NCBI GenBank assembly: GCA_021234155.1
Contig: JAJEKV010000075.1
Coordinates: 1,984,001 to 2,048,000, forward strand
Reading direction: 5' to 3'
DNA: 64,000 bases
Source of the DNA: Isoetes taiwanensis
Taxonomy: Eukaryota > Streptophyta > Lycopodiopsida > Isoetales > Isoetaceae
Below, in pieces: positions 35,354 to 47,005 of this stretch. How positions within the stretch are numbered: position 1 is the stretch's first letter; each line of letters opens with the position of its first letter. The position numbers were made by a program, and so were the translations under genes. Below the pieces are notes generated by a model. It saw only the letters and a program-made list of their open reading frames with translations. It was not told where the DNA came from and made no database searches.

Positions 35354-36916
35354 CGTGACGCTTCCCTCAACGTATAATGCACCCTGGACGATACATACGG
35401 ACTTTCCCCCCATGGCAACCAACTCAATTATGAGCGTGGCCCTCCGCTTAACTCGGGCCATCTATAGAAGATGCTCAAGTGAAGGACACAGAGGGGTCAT
35501 TCGGCCCACGCCTTCAATGGGGCTCCTATGTCGCGGAAACGTGAACACAAGGTTAGCACACAGCATAATCATATCATAATTTACCACCACATGGGGTGGC
35601 ACATCCATCCAAGTGACAACAACAAAGAATATGCATTTAATACTAGGGAAAACACCCAAACCCATGGTTCTACCCCGCCTACTCCAAAGAGGATCGACCG
35701 ACCGCCAGGGTCTCAAGAGATCGCCAGACCGAATCTTGACATGGCGCTGGTCGGCATAGAACATCGGCTAGGGTTGTCCACTCCATCCCCCTCCCGGCAC
35801 ACACTTTGCGATGGGGTTCGCTATGGCTTCGCTTATAGCCTTCCCGAGACGCACAAAGGCATCACCCTTCGAGCCTACTCCGTGGTTCATGAAGCCCTAG
35901 TCCGACGAGGCAGTGTCGGAAGTGTCCCTTCCAGATCGCAAAGGGTTCCATGGGTGAGCTAGAGAATACGCGTCGCATCAGCGACCCCCGCATCCGCACC
36001 GGAATTTACTCACCCTAAATCTACTCAAAGTGCATGGTGCCCCATACCGGTCACACCTCTACACCTGTGGGAGTGTCGACCCATACCCGCCCCTCTACGT
36101 GACCGCCATCGCCTAGCCCATCAGGAGTCTCGTGGAGCCTTTTTATATTCATGCAAGACCCCACCCCCACTTAAGCCATTTGGGCCCCTTCTCTCAGTGC
36201 TAAGCCATTCCATAGCATCTACACGCCGGGTGGTCTCTTGTACACAGTCCGCAACTAATGGGAAATACAGATCAACCTAGAAGTATACTACTAGCATGGC
36301 TCGAGGTCTCTACCCCCTTTAATTCCCCCATCTCCAGAGTAATACTATACAAAGAACTATCAATTCATCCTTTAAGAGCAAGACCAGAATCGAAATAAAG
36401 AGAACTCACCTTGCAATCAAGGGTTAGTTCCTACTACAAAGCAATGAGAAAGCGTAAGAAATGAACACAACAAGTGCCCAACAAAGGGCGCCTCTAAAAA
36501 TATCGCTACTCTAACCACCCACCGAAGTTCCTACCGATCCGTTGTCATTTGGTGCTTCCATCTTCCCCGGACTTGGCGCCCGACACAACCTACGATAAAG
36601 GCGCTTAGCAAGGTGGGCGCTCAGCTGCTGCTCCTCTTGATCGGTTTTGGGAGTCAATCAGGGCTAGGGGTCAAGTTGATGACCCAAATTGGAACTTCCC
36701 ATGCTGGCCAATCGAGTTAGGCCAGGTGGCGCTCCCCTAAATAGCCAATTAGTCCACTTCAAATAATTGGATAATTATCCTTTAATGGTTAATTTAGCAT
36801 AGCTAAATTAATCCCTTTTAGGTCAATGTCAAAATACCCCATGGTGGCGTACCTTTACTGGTGACGTGTCAGTATATTATTTATACGTATCCCGTATAAA
36901 TACTTGGAATGTCACA
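35354..36916 (-). repeat. 5' LTR of copy B
   Basis: 1,563 bp, aligns with the other LTRs. Outer end TGTGACATTCC on the minus strand, followed by CTTGG. The last 250 bp (36,650-36,900) match the 1-1,039 LTR almost perfectly. Confidence 0.93.
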
Positions 36917-36921
36917 CTTGG
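36917..36921. repeat. target-site duplication CTTGG, right of copy B
   Basis: Pairs with 24,077-24,081. Confidence 0.9.
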
Positions 36922-36980
36922 GGCATGCTTGCAGGGCCTCTGGAGTAGCCCAGGGAGGATTGGGTCCAATCATTTGCAAA

Positions 36981-37465
36981 AGCAAGCAAGGATCACCAAC
37001 GGAGCAAGGAACACGGAGCAGAGCAAGGAACAAGGAGCAAGAAGCAAGAAGCAAGGAACAAGATCAAGTAGCAAGGAGCACGAAGATCAAGTAGCAAGGA
37101 ACAAGGATCAAGATCAAGTAGCAAGAAGCAAGGAACAAGGAAGATCAAGGAACAAGGAAGATCAAGGAGCAAGGAGCAAGGAACAAGATCAAGTAGCAAG
37201 ATCAAGAGCAAGGAACAAGATCAAGTAGCAAGGAGCACGGGAATGAAGTAGCAAGGAACAAGGATCAAGATCAAGTAGCAAGAAGCATGGAACAAGGAAG
37301 ATCAAGGAGCAAGAAGATCAAGGAACAAGGAAGATCAAGGAGCAAAAAGCAAGGATCAAGATCAAGTAGCAAAGAACACAGAATACAAGGTGAGAAGTGA
37401 AAGCAAGGTGAGAACACGAGAAGTGAAAGCAAGGTGAAAAGTGAGAAGTGAAAGCAAGGTGAAAG
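36981..37465. repeat. purine-rich minisatellite, unit B
   Basis: Same array and almost the same word order as 12,596-13,078, so it has not been reshuffled much since the duplication. Confidence 0.93.
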
Positions 37466-37657
37466 AATTTATAGCTACGAATCCAATAATGTTGAAGTAT
37501 AATACCAATAATGTTGAAGTATAATACCAATAATGCTGAAGTATTATACGAATAATTCTACAACGACTATAAAAGCTCCATTCGGGTGGTAGAAGTCATT
37601 CATCTCCCATGGCTTATAACTGCATGAAGATCGGGCTTTGAGACCATTACTTGCTCC

Positions 37658-37846
37658 ATGAGCTACAATGATCTTGTTGAATGCATACATAGAGGTGTTA
37701 AGCTGGATCCCTACTTGCAATCCAAAGGTAATGGTCGTGAGTGTCATTGCCCCAGCCTTACTTGTGTTGTGATCCATCTTCTTTGGCTTCCTAAGCGCCA
37801 TACCTACGAGCTGAATGCGATCACATTAGCAGGGGTTGATGAGTGA
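37658..37846 (+). CDS. 62-residue protein, MuDR-N-like (tentative)
   Basis: Open frame from ATG to TGA; it is also open about ten codons upstream of the ATG. Begins MSYNDLVECIHRGVKLDPYL and continues with a Cys-x-Cys pair (RECHCPSL) and LLWLPKRHTYELNAITLAG. The opening resembles the N-terminal domain of Mutator (MuDR) transposases, which typically starts with a Met-Ser/Thr-Tyr-x-Glu/Asp-Leu-Val pattern, but the resemblance is short. No transposase core follows. It may be an exon of a longer gene or a relic. Confidence 0.4.
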   Translation: MSYNDLVECIHRGVKLDPYLQSKGNGRECHCPSLTCVVIHLLWLPKRHTYELNAITLAGVDE

Positions 37847-38008
37847 ATCATTGACTGTAATGCCATCAATAATATAATGTGCATCTAAATTATATGTATG
37901 CCATAAATAATGTGTGCATCAGATGTAATGATGTGTATTAAACACCTATTATAAAAGATATAAGGATGTAAGGATGTATAAGATAATGCCACCTGCTCTC
38001 TATTGTAT

Positions 38009-38148
38009 AGCAATAGAACCGACATTCCTTGATGGGGACGCCTCTCCTCACATCGCCTATTTATTTCGAATTTTTTCTTTCATTTTCATTCATCGGCGTT
38101 TCTCTTTGAGCTAGTTTTTCCTCCTCCTTTATCCTACCAGTTTTCACC
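38009..38148. repeat. direct repeat bounding the T-rich tract, left, unit B
   Basis: Counterpart of 13,610-13,750; partner at 44,053-44,192. Confidence 0.85.
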
Positions 38149-41100
38149 ACCATCACCATTCGCTAATTTGTTTTGATGATGCCCTACCGCATCTTAACCT
38201 TGTTCTTCATCCTTTACCCCAGTGGGTTTTGTTTCGGTGTTTCCTTCCCGGCCTTGTGTCTTAGCCATTCTAACTCCCGCCGCACCGATTGAGTCGAATC
38301 AATCGAAAGGTACCGAGGCTTGTTGGCAAGAGTGTCCGCATGGCTTTCACAACCGAGCGATTTTTCCGTGATAAGTACTTTGAACCGAAGTTTTTTTTTC
38401 AGATTTTTTCTTTTCTTTGCCTTTTTTTCATGTTTGGGGCCTAAGTTTTCTGTGGAAACGTAATGCCTTAACGCTGATTGTCTTTAACGGTGCCTTTTTC
38501 CATGATTGGGGTTCTGGGTTATATGCTCACGAGGCCAAAACCCTGATTGCTTGGTTGTTTTGCAGTTCAAATGCATTCTTGGCGATTTAGGTAGCTCAAA
38601 TAGGATTCTCGGATCTGCGGATTGAGTTCTTATTTTGTCGGATTGCGCTTAACTTAGATTGGTCCGCCTTCTATCGCTGTCGATTTCGATTCCGCACCTC
38701 TTCTTCACCGTGACACGACCGCTCTAAATCTGCTCTAAATGGAAGGGGATAAGATACAACTTCGAGGACAAATGGGCCTTTTTGAGTCGGATTTTTGCAC
38801 CATTCGAAAGGACATTCGGTCGATCCGCCATGATTTGGTTCTGCATCGATCGACCTGCGATGCTTCTAGATCGGCGCCGAAATGAGGAAGCGGTGCTTTC
38901 TGGTTCCAGCAAATCCCTGTTAGGCGGCAAGTTGACCGCCACATGTATGCAATCGCAGAGTTTCGACCGTAGTTCTTTTTCTTGATTTGAGTATGGGATA
39001 CCAGTTGTGGTATTCCTTCCCTTGCTTTTACGACCGGGTTCTTCTTGGTATTGTCTAGTTGTTTTTAATTTTTGCAAGTAGTCTCGCACTCCACCACTTT
39101 TTTTTCTTATGAATTTCATGTTCGTGGTCCAATCATGTGCGCATCAATTGTTTTGGGCTAGGTAGTTTGATCCAGCTTTTTTCTTTTGTTTGCTTGCATT
39201 CTCGGTAAACGGTTTCAATTGTTCGCTTATAGGCGGGACGCCTATGCAATGTGGTCCTTTTTTCTAAAGTCTTGTAAGGTGTTGTTTGGTTCAAGATACG
39301 AGATTCCGCCGAGTTGGCACATCCATTAAAGCAAGTGGTCGCCTCACATGTTCCTTGAAACGAAGTATCTTTCTCTTATGGTTATTGGCATTTTTGTATA
39401 TGATTTAATTAATTATGCTTGTTCTACTTGTGCTCTTGAGGTCAATACTCCCCTTGTTGCCCTTTTTACTCCATGGTTTGTTTCCATCTAGTGCATTTAT
39501 CCCAGAGAGTCATTTTTCCTCTCCGCATTTTCAATCTCGCATTGAATTTTCATGGGCCGAGCCCGCCTCGACCGCTTCTAGACTCGAGCTTTTAATTTTC
39601 ACCATTTTGCTTCCCCTTCTTACTTCAAGGGATTTTTGATTTGTCTAGTTCATTTCCATTGTGTCTCCATGGATACTTATTAGGGAATCCCCTTTGCTAA
39701 TTGGGGCCATTCTCAATATTCTCCCTTTCTTTTCTATACGCCCCGCTTTGGGAATAGGTTTTCCTTTGAATGTACAGATGGAGGTTTTGATATTTCCATT
39801 GGACATGCTCGGGATGGAGGTCGCTTCGTAAATATTAGACAATTTTATATTTATGGCTATTTGGTTGTTTCGAGTATTCTTTTAGTACCTTAAAGGTCAT
39901 TTCATTTTCATGAAACCTTTGTAACGGGTTCTCTCTTTTTTTTCCATATCGCTTTGAGTGTTTTACTGTTCTTTATGTTTTCTTTGTCCGCAAAGATAGT
40001 TTCCACATTCGCTTTCATAGAAACATAGTGATGTCACGTTTGCATTTTTGTCGCTAATCGGTTCTTTCTAGCTAGCTTATTTTCTCCGTTTATTGGTTGA
40101 CTCCACTTTGTCTTCTTCTTGAGGTTATTGCCATGTTTTGGTGCTAGTATTTGGCATGGTTGTTTTTCATTCCATTCTAGCTTTGCTGGTCATCTCCCAT
40201 ATTTACATGCAGTTTGTTTGTAGATCCGATTTGCTATGCATTTGGTGCTGACATTTTGGCGTAGTATTTTAACACCTTTAATATGTCAACTACGTGTCTA
40301 GCCCCATAGACGGGTTGTTTGTCATTTTCCAATTTTTTCAGATTTCATAGTGTGATTCCATTTGTTGATTTCTGTTGGAAGTATTGAAGAGCCTAGTGCT
40401 TTTGCAATTTCCCCATACGCTTATGTACTTTTTATATTGTTATTCGCCTTGGCCACCATGGTACATCTTGATGATTAGTTCTTCCACGTATTCATGGTGG
40501 GTTGGTCGGCCACATTTGGTCACCACCCATACTTGGTAGATGTTGTTCCATTGTTAGACATTCTTCATGATTTCATTTAATGCGTGCATTTGGCTATGTT
40601 GGTTTTGCTCTTGGACATTACATCCTTGTTTCTCTAGTTCATATTTTCAATTTGTTGTGAGTACTTTCCATTGTCCAAGTTCCATTATTCTAGTTCAAGA
40701 TTGTTTTTTGATTGTCCTATTCTTTTATTGTTTGATGTGTTATGTAGCGTTGTTTCCTAGTTCCCGAATGGGTCGGATGTTTGACTATGTGTTTGTTGGC
40801 CATGTTTCCGCCTCCCATTTTTATGCTCACGTTCTTCCTCCTTTGCTCCACTTTTATGTTTGTTAGGCCACTTTGTCTAATCATTATCGTGATGAGAAGC
40901 TAGCAAGTTTAATCCTATTCCATCAAAATAATGATTCTCGCCATTCTCATTATTTGGTTGTCTTTTTCACACTTTGTCATTTAGCCTTTCTCTCGAGGAC
41001 CGTTTCCACCACCGATCTCGGTCCCATTTTTGTTCTGGTCTTTATTGTGGATATTGATTATTTCTTCATTTTACATGTTGGCCTATTATTGCAATCGACG

Positions 41101-44052
41101 TTTTGTTGTGTTCGCTTTGCATCGTTGTTTGATGATCCGTATTAGGCACATGGTTCACTTTATTGCTGCATATTGGCCTATTATTGCACCGACGCTTTTG
41201 TTGTGTTCGCTCCCGGCAGACGCTTGTTTGATGATCTCAGATAGGCACATGGTTCACTTTATTGTTGCATATATTTCACGCTCTCCAAAGATGAAATGAT
41301 GCATTTTGATTTTGGTAATCTTGGCATTCTCGTTGCATCTTGGGTTTGCAAACTTTAATCTTTGTTTTAGCTTTTTGTTGCTCGCTACTTGACTTTTTCA
41401 TTGTTTCTCGTGGGAATTGAATTTAGTTTGTGCACCTTTTGGGGCTATTATGCTTCAGTAGAGGATATCTTTGCTTCCTGGGCTTATCTCAGCCCGTGGT
41501 ATTTCCTTTTTAGTTATTTTTTCCTACTATCTTGGCTCTTCTCTTCTTAGTGTTCTATTATTGCATTTGCACCTCCAAGATCTTTAGTTCCAAATAGTTG
41601 GCTCCTTTAGGTCTTTTGCCACATTAGTCCTTTCCTCCTGCCCTCTCTATCTTCTTGGTTTTTGTACTTCATTCATTCCCTTCCTTCTATTATTGTTTTA
41701 TTTTCATTGCTTCGTGGTCCATTTTATATTCTATTAGCCCTTCGCTTCCCAATCGCTTTCTTTCTACTAACATGTTTATTGCGCTTGTTCCTTCTATCTT
41801 GTTTATGAGATATTCCATTTGCTTTATGGGCCATATTTGTACTCAATTTTTGTTCTTCCGGTTTGTTTATTTGCACCCTTGGCCTGTTTTTACCTAATTT
41901 GGTTTGGAGTCTTATCTTCTCCTTTTTTTGTTTCCATAATGGCTCGCTTTTAGTGTCTAGTTAGTTTCACAAGATTTTTAGCATCTAGCTATTTTTGTAA
42001 GTAGTTGTCTTGCTTTCTCCCATTTTTCTTCCCTCTCTTCTACCTCCTAGTTACTTGGTTATTTCTTGAATTTTTTTCATATCTATCTAGGGTTTTAGTT
42101 AGCTTTTTATTTCATGAGTTCCATCCCTTCTTGAGCTTTTCTTATCCAGACCTGCCTCATCCACGACTCTCCCTTTTTGGGCACTTTTTAGTCATGCTTA
42201 ATATCCTTGAGAGGTTCTTTTTTGATCAGCTTTTAAATTAATTTTTGTTGGGGACGTGATTGGTTGCCGTTGTAATGCAGCTTAGATGGTTGTTTTTTGT
42301 CTCATGGAGCACGATTGTCTTGCCTCTATTTTTGCTCGTTCGCCCTTCAGCTTGTTTGATGTGCTTTATATTCGCTTTGTTTCATGGCCTTGATGCTCTC
42401 TCATTTAATATGCATTATTTGGCATTTTTTATAGCTATGATTCATCTAGCACATATTATTGATGTCCTTACAAGTTAGATGTAGCTCTTTGTTCATGTGT
42501 GCTTGATTTTAGCTATAGTAGCTTGTTATTGTTATTGGCTTTGGTGTTGCAAATTGGTTATCATTATTTTTGCGCTTTATGGTTAATATTTTTTGTCGGT
42601 TTTCTCCGTGTCGCCCCCATCATCTCTTTTGCGACCTCATTTCTTACTGCATTTATTTTTTCACCTTATGGGTTCCTTTTTTCTTTGTGTTCCATCTCCA
42701 ATTCGCCGAGCCCCATTGACTTCTACATTTTCATCCTCCATTCCACTAATCCCTTTGGTTTCTATCCTTATATTTTAGAGCCCCTCTTCATTGCATCCAT
42801 TCTATCTTAGTGTTTACATCTTTCTTTCTCCTTTCATTCTTCTGTTATTCTTTTTGTGCTCTTTGGTTTCATAGTTGATTATTAGTTATGCTTTGTTGCT
42901 TTTTGGTCTTATCTCATGTAACTTGGTCTCAGCCAAGTTTATACTCACTTTGTTCTCCACATTATTCGCTTTTCAGGTTCTTCTCATTGCCTTGGTAACC
43001 CTTTTTAGCTTTTTGCTCGCCTTCCCTGCTTGCCATGCTCCATCCAAGTTCGCCTTTGTCGCTTTTTTGTCCAAATTTGTCCCTTTAGCCTCCTATTGCT
43101 TTTAGCACTTTAGCTTGTTCTTTATCCCACTTAGTTTTAATATATCTTCAGCTTTATCTCATTTGCCCTTTAGGTCGTGGTCTTTTTTCTTCGTGATCTT
43201 GTCCCCTCGCTCTTCGCTTCCTTTTTCTTATTTGCTCCTTTAATCTATTCTTTTTTTTTTTCTATTACCCTTTTTATTCTCGCTGCTTTTGTCTTTTTAG
43301 GATCTACATAGTTGCATCGCTTTTCCCATTCATTCCTTTTATTCTTTGGCTTTTCGCTTTGTATGGTTGGTTGCCGATATGCTTTGGGGTCTTATCTCGT
43401 GAGTTGGCTTTTGTTAGGTTATATTCAATCTACTTTGTCCTTATTTGTTTAGTTTGTCTCATGACGCTTTTCATTGCCTCTGCCATTCGCTAGCTTTTTA
43501 CTCAGTTCAACTTGTTTGATATGTTTGATCTCGAAGTTTGTCTTGTCATTTTTTGTTTCAAATTTGTACCATCAACTCCCTTTTGTTTTAGCATTTTGTT
43601 GGTCTTAATCTTTCGTCCCACTTATTTTTATGTTTCTACTTTGTGTATTTGGTTTGTTCAAATGTGTTTTTCTCCTTTTCTCCTATTATTTGTTCTTTTA
43701 CTCTTCTCTAGGTTGTTCCGCTTTTGTGTTCTTTTTACTTGTTCACTCAGCCCTTTTGTTTCATTTTAGTTCTTCCGCTTTTTGTCATTTCTCCCTAACC
43801 TTTGTTTTGCCTCGGGTTTCCCTTTGGCTTGAATGATCCCCGGGTCACTTCATCGGGCCTTTGCTTAGCCTTTTGTTTGTCCCATTTTCCCCGATCTATT
43901 GTAGCCATCCTATTCGCCACTTTCTCTCATTTTGTTTTCTCCTTTGTTCCTCCCATCAGCGTAGTTTGCTCTTTTTTAGGATATTCCCTTTCTATCGGCC
44001 ACTTGATATGTTATAGGACCCATCCTAGAATGCCACTTGCTTCATTGGCGAT
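38149..44052 (+). other. long T-rich tract, unit B
   Basis: Same strand asymmetry as 13,751-19,463. The same local words occur in the same order. Contains 95-bp tandem repeats (41,097-41,275). Near 43,580-43,900 it has T-rich sequence where unit A has a charged exon-like segment. Confidence 0.7.
41097..41275. repeat. 94-bp tandem repeat in the T-rich tract, unit B
   Basis: Two units starting at 41,097 and 41,191; same as 16,674-16,855. Confidence 0.88.
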
Positions 44053-44192
44053 AGCAATAGAACCGGCATTCCTTGATGGGGACGCCTCCTCACATCGCCA
44101 TTTATTTCGACTTTTCTTTCATTTTCATTCATTCATCGCTCTCTTGAGCCCCTAGTTTTTCTCCTCCTCCTTTATCCTACCAGTTTCCTCAT
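44053..44192. repeat. direct repeat bounding the T-rich tract, right, unit B
   Basis: Same-orientation partner of 38,009-38,148, about 6.0 kb away. Confidence 0.85.
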
Positions 44193-45089
44193 CCTCCCTC
44201 CCCTTGATGAATCATCCGCAGAGGGGTCATGCGTCGCTTTTTGTGTTCCATTATTCCGCGGCATTGTTGCGCCAGGTTGTTTCGTTTCTAATTTGTCGGC
44301 CCCTCCATTGTTTCTTTTTCGCGATGTTCTTTGCAAATATACGTGTTCTTATTTTTCATTTTCTCTGTGTGGCATCAGGCCTCCGAGGTTATTGTTTCAT
44401 TTTTTTCTCTCTGCGGGCGCTGTAGCCTCCCGACCGTGATTTGTTATTTAATTTCTTCCCGCGGGCGTCAACCTAGGGGCCTCCGAGGCAAAGACTAGTC
44501 GGATGTTCTTTCCCGCGATGGTTCTGCTCGCTGACGGTTCCCCGACCGGGTCGGCTGTTTCTTTTCCTCTGGCGTGGCCCTAGAGCCTCCGAAGCGTTAT
44601 TATATTCTTGAAAAATTGGCTTTGATGCGGCCTATGCTGCTCAGAGCTAACTTTCTAATGGGTCATTCTTCTTTTCGGACTTTCCATTGCGAGTGTCATT
44701 TCTCAGTTTCCGCTTATGAGAGCCATCTTGTTGTTTTATCGCCACTTCTCGAAACGATGTTAGCGGATTCTTCGAGAGCATTGACGACCGCTTTTCTCAT
44801 TAGGGTTTTCTCTAAAACCGAAGGGCGGGGTTTTTATCCCGTGAGAAAAGGTTGCCAATTTTTCTCATTTTGCATAGACCAAAATCGAGTGGATGGATCA
44901 TCTCTTATCGTTAATGATTCTTAGTTCATTGTGCTCGATGATTGTCTAGTTTTTGAGCACTCAAATTTCAAGTTTTTTCAGAAGTTCTACCCCGAATAGG
45001 GGAATCATTTGTACTCAAATTACATACATGATTAGCGAGAACATGACTGAGATTGAGAGCTTTTAGCTAATGCTATGTCCCCCCACATG

Positions 45090-47005
45090 TCAACAATGTA
45101 GTTTGGAATCAACAAATTTCTTCGGTCTTTTGCCATTTGCATCCCATGCATAATGTATGGCATCTAACTTCTCATACCTTTGATGGATCTGATGGATTGG
45201 GTCGCCAACGTTTAGATAAGCAACATGTATAGTCAGGACCAACAGGCATCCACTATGATACATAAATGTGACCATAATTGATAGACTCGATCCGTGATGG
45301 CATCTTCTTCAAAGCCCAACCACGCTTGGAGTTTCATCGCCTCTGTGCGGACTAAAACTAACATACCTTTCGTAACATGTGCATGAGGGTCGAACTCATC
45401 CATAGTAACACCGACACCCATCCGCTGCCCACAATATGTAGGCAAAGGTCTTATAAGCACAAATGCTTCATCGACCTCTGAGTAAAGGCAGCTTGTAGAG
45501 GTTCTTGCCTTGTACGCAAACCAAAGGTATCATTTTGAGGTCGCCCAAGAGATACATCTTCCAAACATAAAAGAATCTCTTTCCAAAGAATCCATAGTTC
45601 CTTGTACCGTCAGTGCAAACACACTATCTTCTTGATTTTTGCGAAGGAATTCCATAATGCTATGTACTTGCGATGTCGACTGTGTCGTGGAGATCTTTCA
45701 ATGTCTTCCTTGAGGGATATTTTTAGGCACCATGTTCATCCTCCCTCCACATTCTTATTCCTTTTTTCTCGAATCCACTCTTTATGGGTTGGTCTGATCT
45801 TATATTGCATAATGGGCCATTTCCCATCCATTTTAAATCTAATAGCAATGGGCTCAGATGGCCTCGTTAGACGTTGTCCTTTATCGTGGATATATCCCTT
45901 TGACAAAGCCTTTCCAATCTGGAACTTCATCCACAAAATATGGAATGGAGACTTTGCATTGCACTTGGTAAACAAGTAAAGCAACTCGTGCAAAGTTAGA
46001 GCATCCGATGAACTCATTAACGCCGAAAAGTTCCCAAACAATGCATCAATATCGCCACGAGTGTGCCCAACCATCATGAAGCCAACCTGAATCTCATCAA
46101 TACCTTAAGCCATGTCAAATAAGAGAGGTAGGAGAACACATATCTATTTTTATTTTGACCCATGCATTATCCAACTGTAAGTAGAGATTTCCGAGAAGAG
46201 GATTGAAGCCTTCTAAGTAGGCACTAGAAGATGAAGGCATCATCTCTTGTGTTCAAGGCTAGCTTATGCCGCAGCGGGTCGAGTGTCTTTTAGGGCTTGC
46301 ATCAATTTGCAATCTGAAGTTCTCGCTTCCCAAGACAGATCACCACACTTGTCTTCGTCCGGCAACTTAAGATAGTGTAGGATCCTAGAAAGTGATCCAA
46401 CATGAAAGTTTGAGTCATCTTTCCAAAGATCAAGAGAGAAACGACCATAAGCCCGGGCCCACCATGACCATGTGTCAATGTTCTGTCAAATGTTGCTCTT
46501 CAAGCGATCTCCTCTCCAAAACGCACTTTTATGATGGTGACTTCTTGGTGTGAGTGTTTTGACCTGATCCATCTTATCATGTATTATGCAAAGGTGACTT
46601 TCTGGTGAACGATGTGATAATGCACGCCAATGCCAATATTGACTCCTACAGGAACGTTGTTCCAACATATATGCCCGCCGTTGAATTGAAAGGTTGCGCC
46701 TCTCCCTTGTATCTTTTGTCCTTTCCAATTTCTGCTTGATGACTACACATATGTTACACTTGGAGAATGCTGTATTTTTTTCTATGCTGACGTCTGAAAC
46801 TCTTTTCTTCCAAATATTGTAAAAAGAGGGCAAGGTTACACTCTTTCCCTCGCCAATTCTTCCACCACGGCACCCATTTCCTTATGTATGCTCTTCTTAT
46901 TAAGGATGGAAGGAAGTTTGCGAATATTCTCCTTATATCATCCTTTTCCTTTTTGTTTCTATGTGGAATGCTCTCCGCATTCTCACTAATGAAGGTATCA
47001 AACAC
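45090..47005 (-). pseudogene. DUF7869-like protein gene (broken)
   Basis: A minus-strand gene read in several frames. From N to C: LPSLIRRAYIRKWVPWW; CNICVVIKQKLERTKD, RRAYMLEQRSCRSQYWHWRA and LCIIHDKMDQVKT (a conserved Cys pair and basic helix, then the Asp-x-Met motif); SAYLEGFNPLLGNLYLQLDN followed by NRYVFSYLSYLTWLK and VGFMMVGHTRGDIDALF, the hallmark of the family (the usual form has VGHTHEDID). The C-terminal part (45,460-45,090) has GVTMDEFDPHAHVTKG and LLVLTIHVAYLNVGDP. Function unknown; the QLDN and GHTxxDID motifs resemble metal-binding nuclease-like folds, but that is inference. The gene spans the duplication breakpoint at 45,405. Confidence 0.72.

Larger units (their letters stand above)
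24082..36916 (-). mobile_element. Ty3/gypsy chromovirus (Tekay/Del-like), copy B
   Basis: Complete 12.8-kb element in the same orientation and with the same domain order as copy A, bounded by a 5-bp CTTGG duplication. LTRs are 24,082-25,654 and 35,354-36,916. Coding domains are broken in other places than in copy A, chiefly at CTG/CAG positions. Since both copies share target site and right flank, they descend from one insertion event. Confidence 0.95.
36917..45405. repeat. duplicated flank, unit B
   Basis: Collinear with 12,532-20,801. At 45,405 a minus-strand ORF passes through the point where unit A stops, so this unit keeps the older arrangement. Confidence 0.92.

Noticed and set aside
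24082-36916. Copy B as an independent second insertion
   Set aside because: Same CTTGG target and same right flank as copy A for over 8 kb; one insertion followed by duplication is required.
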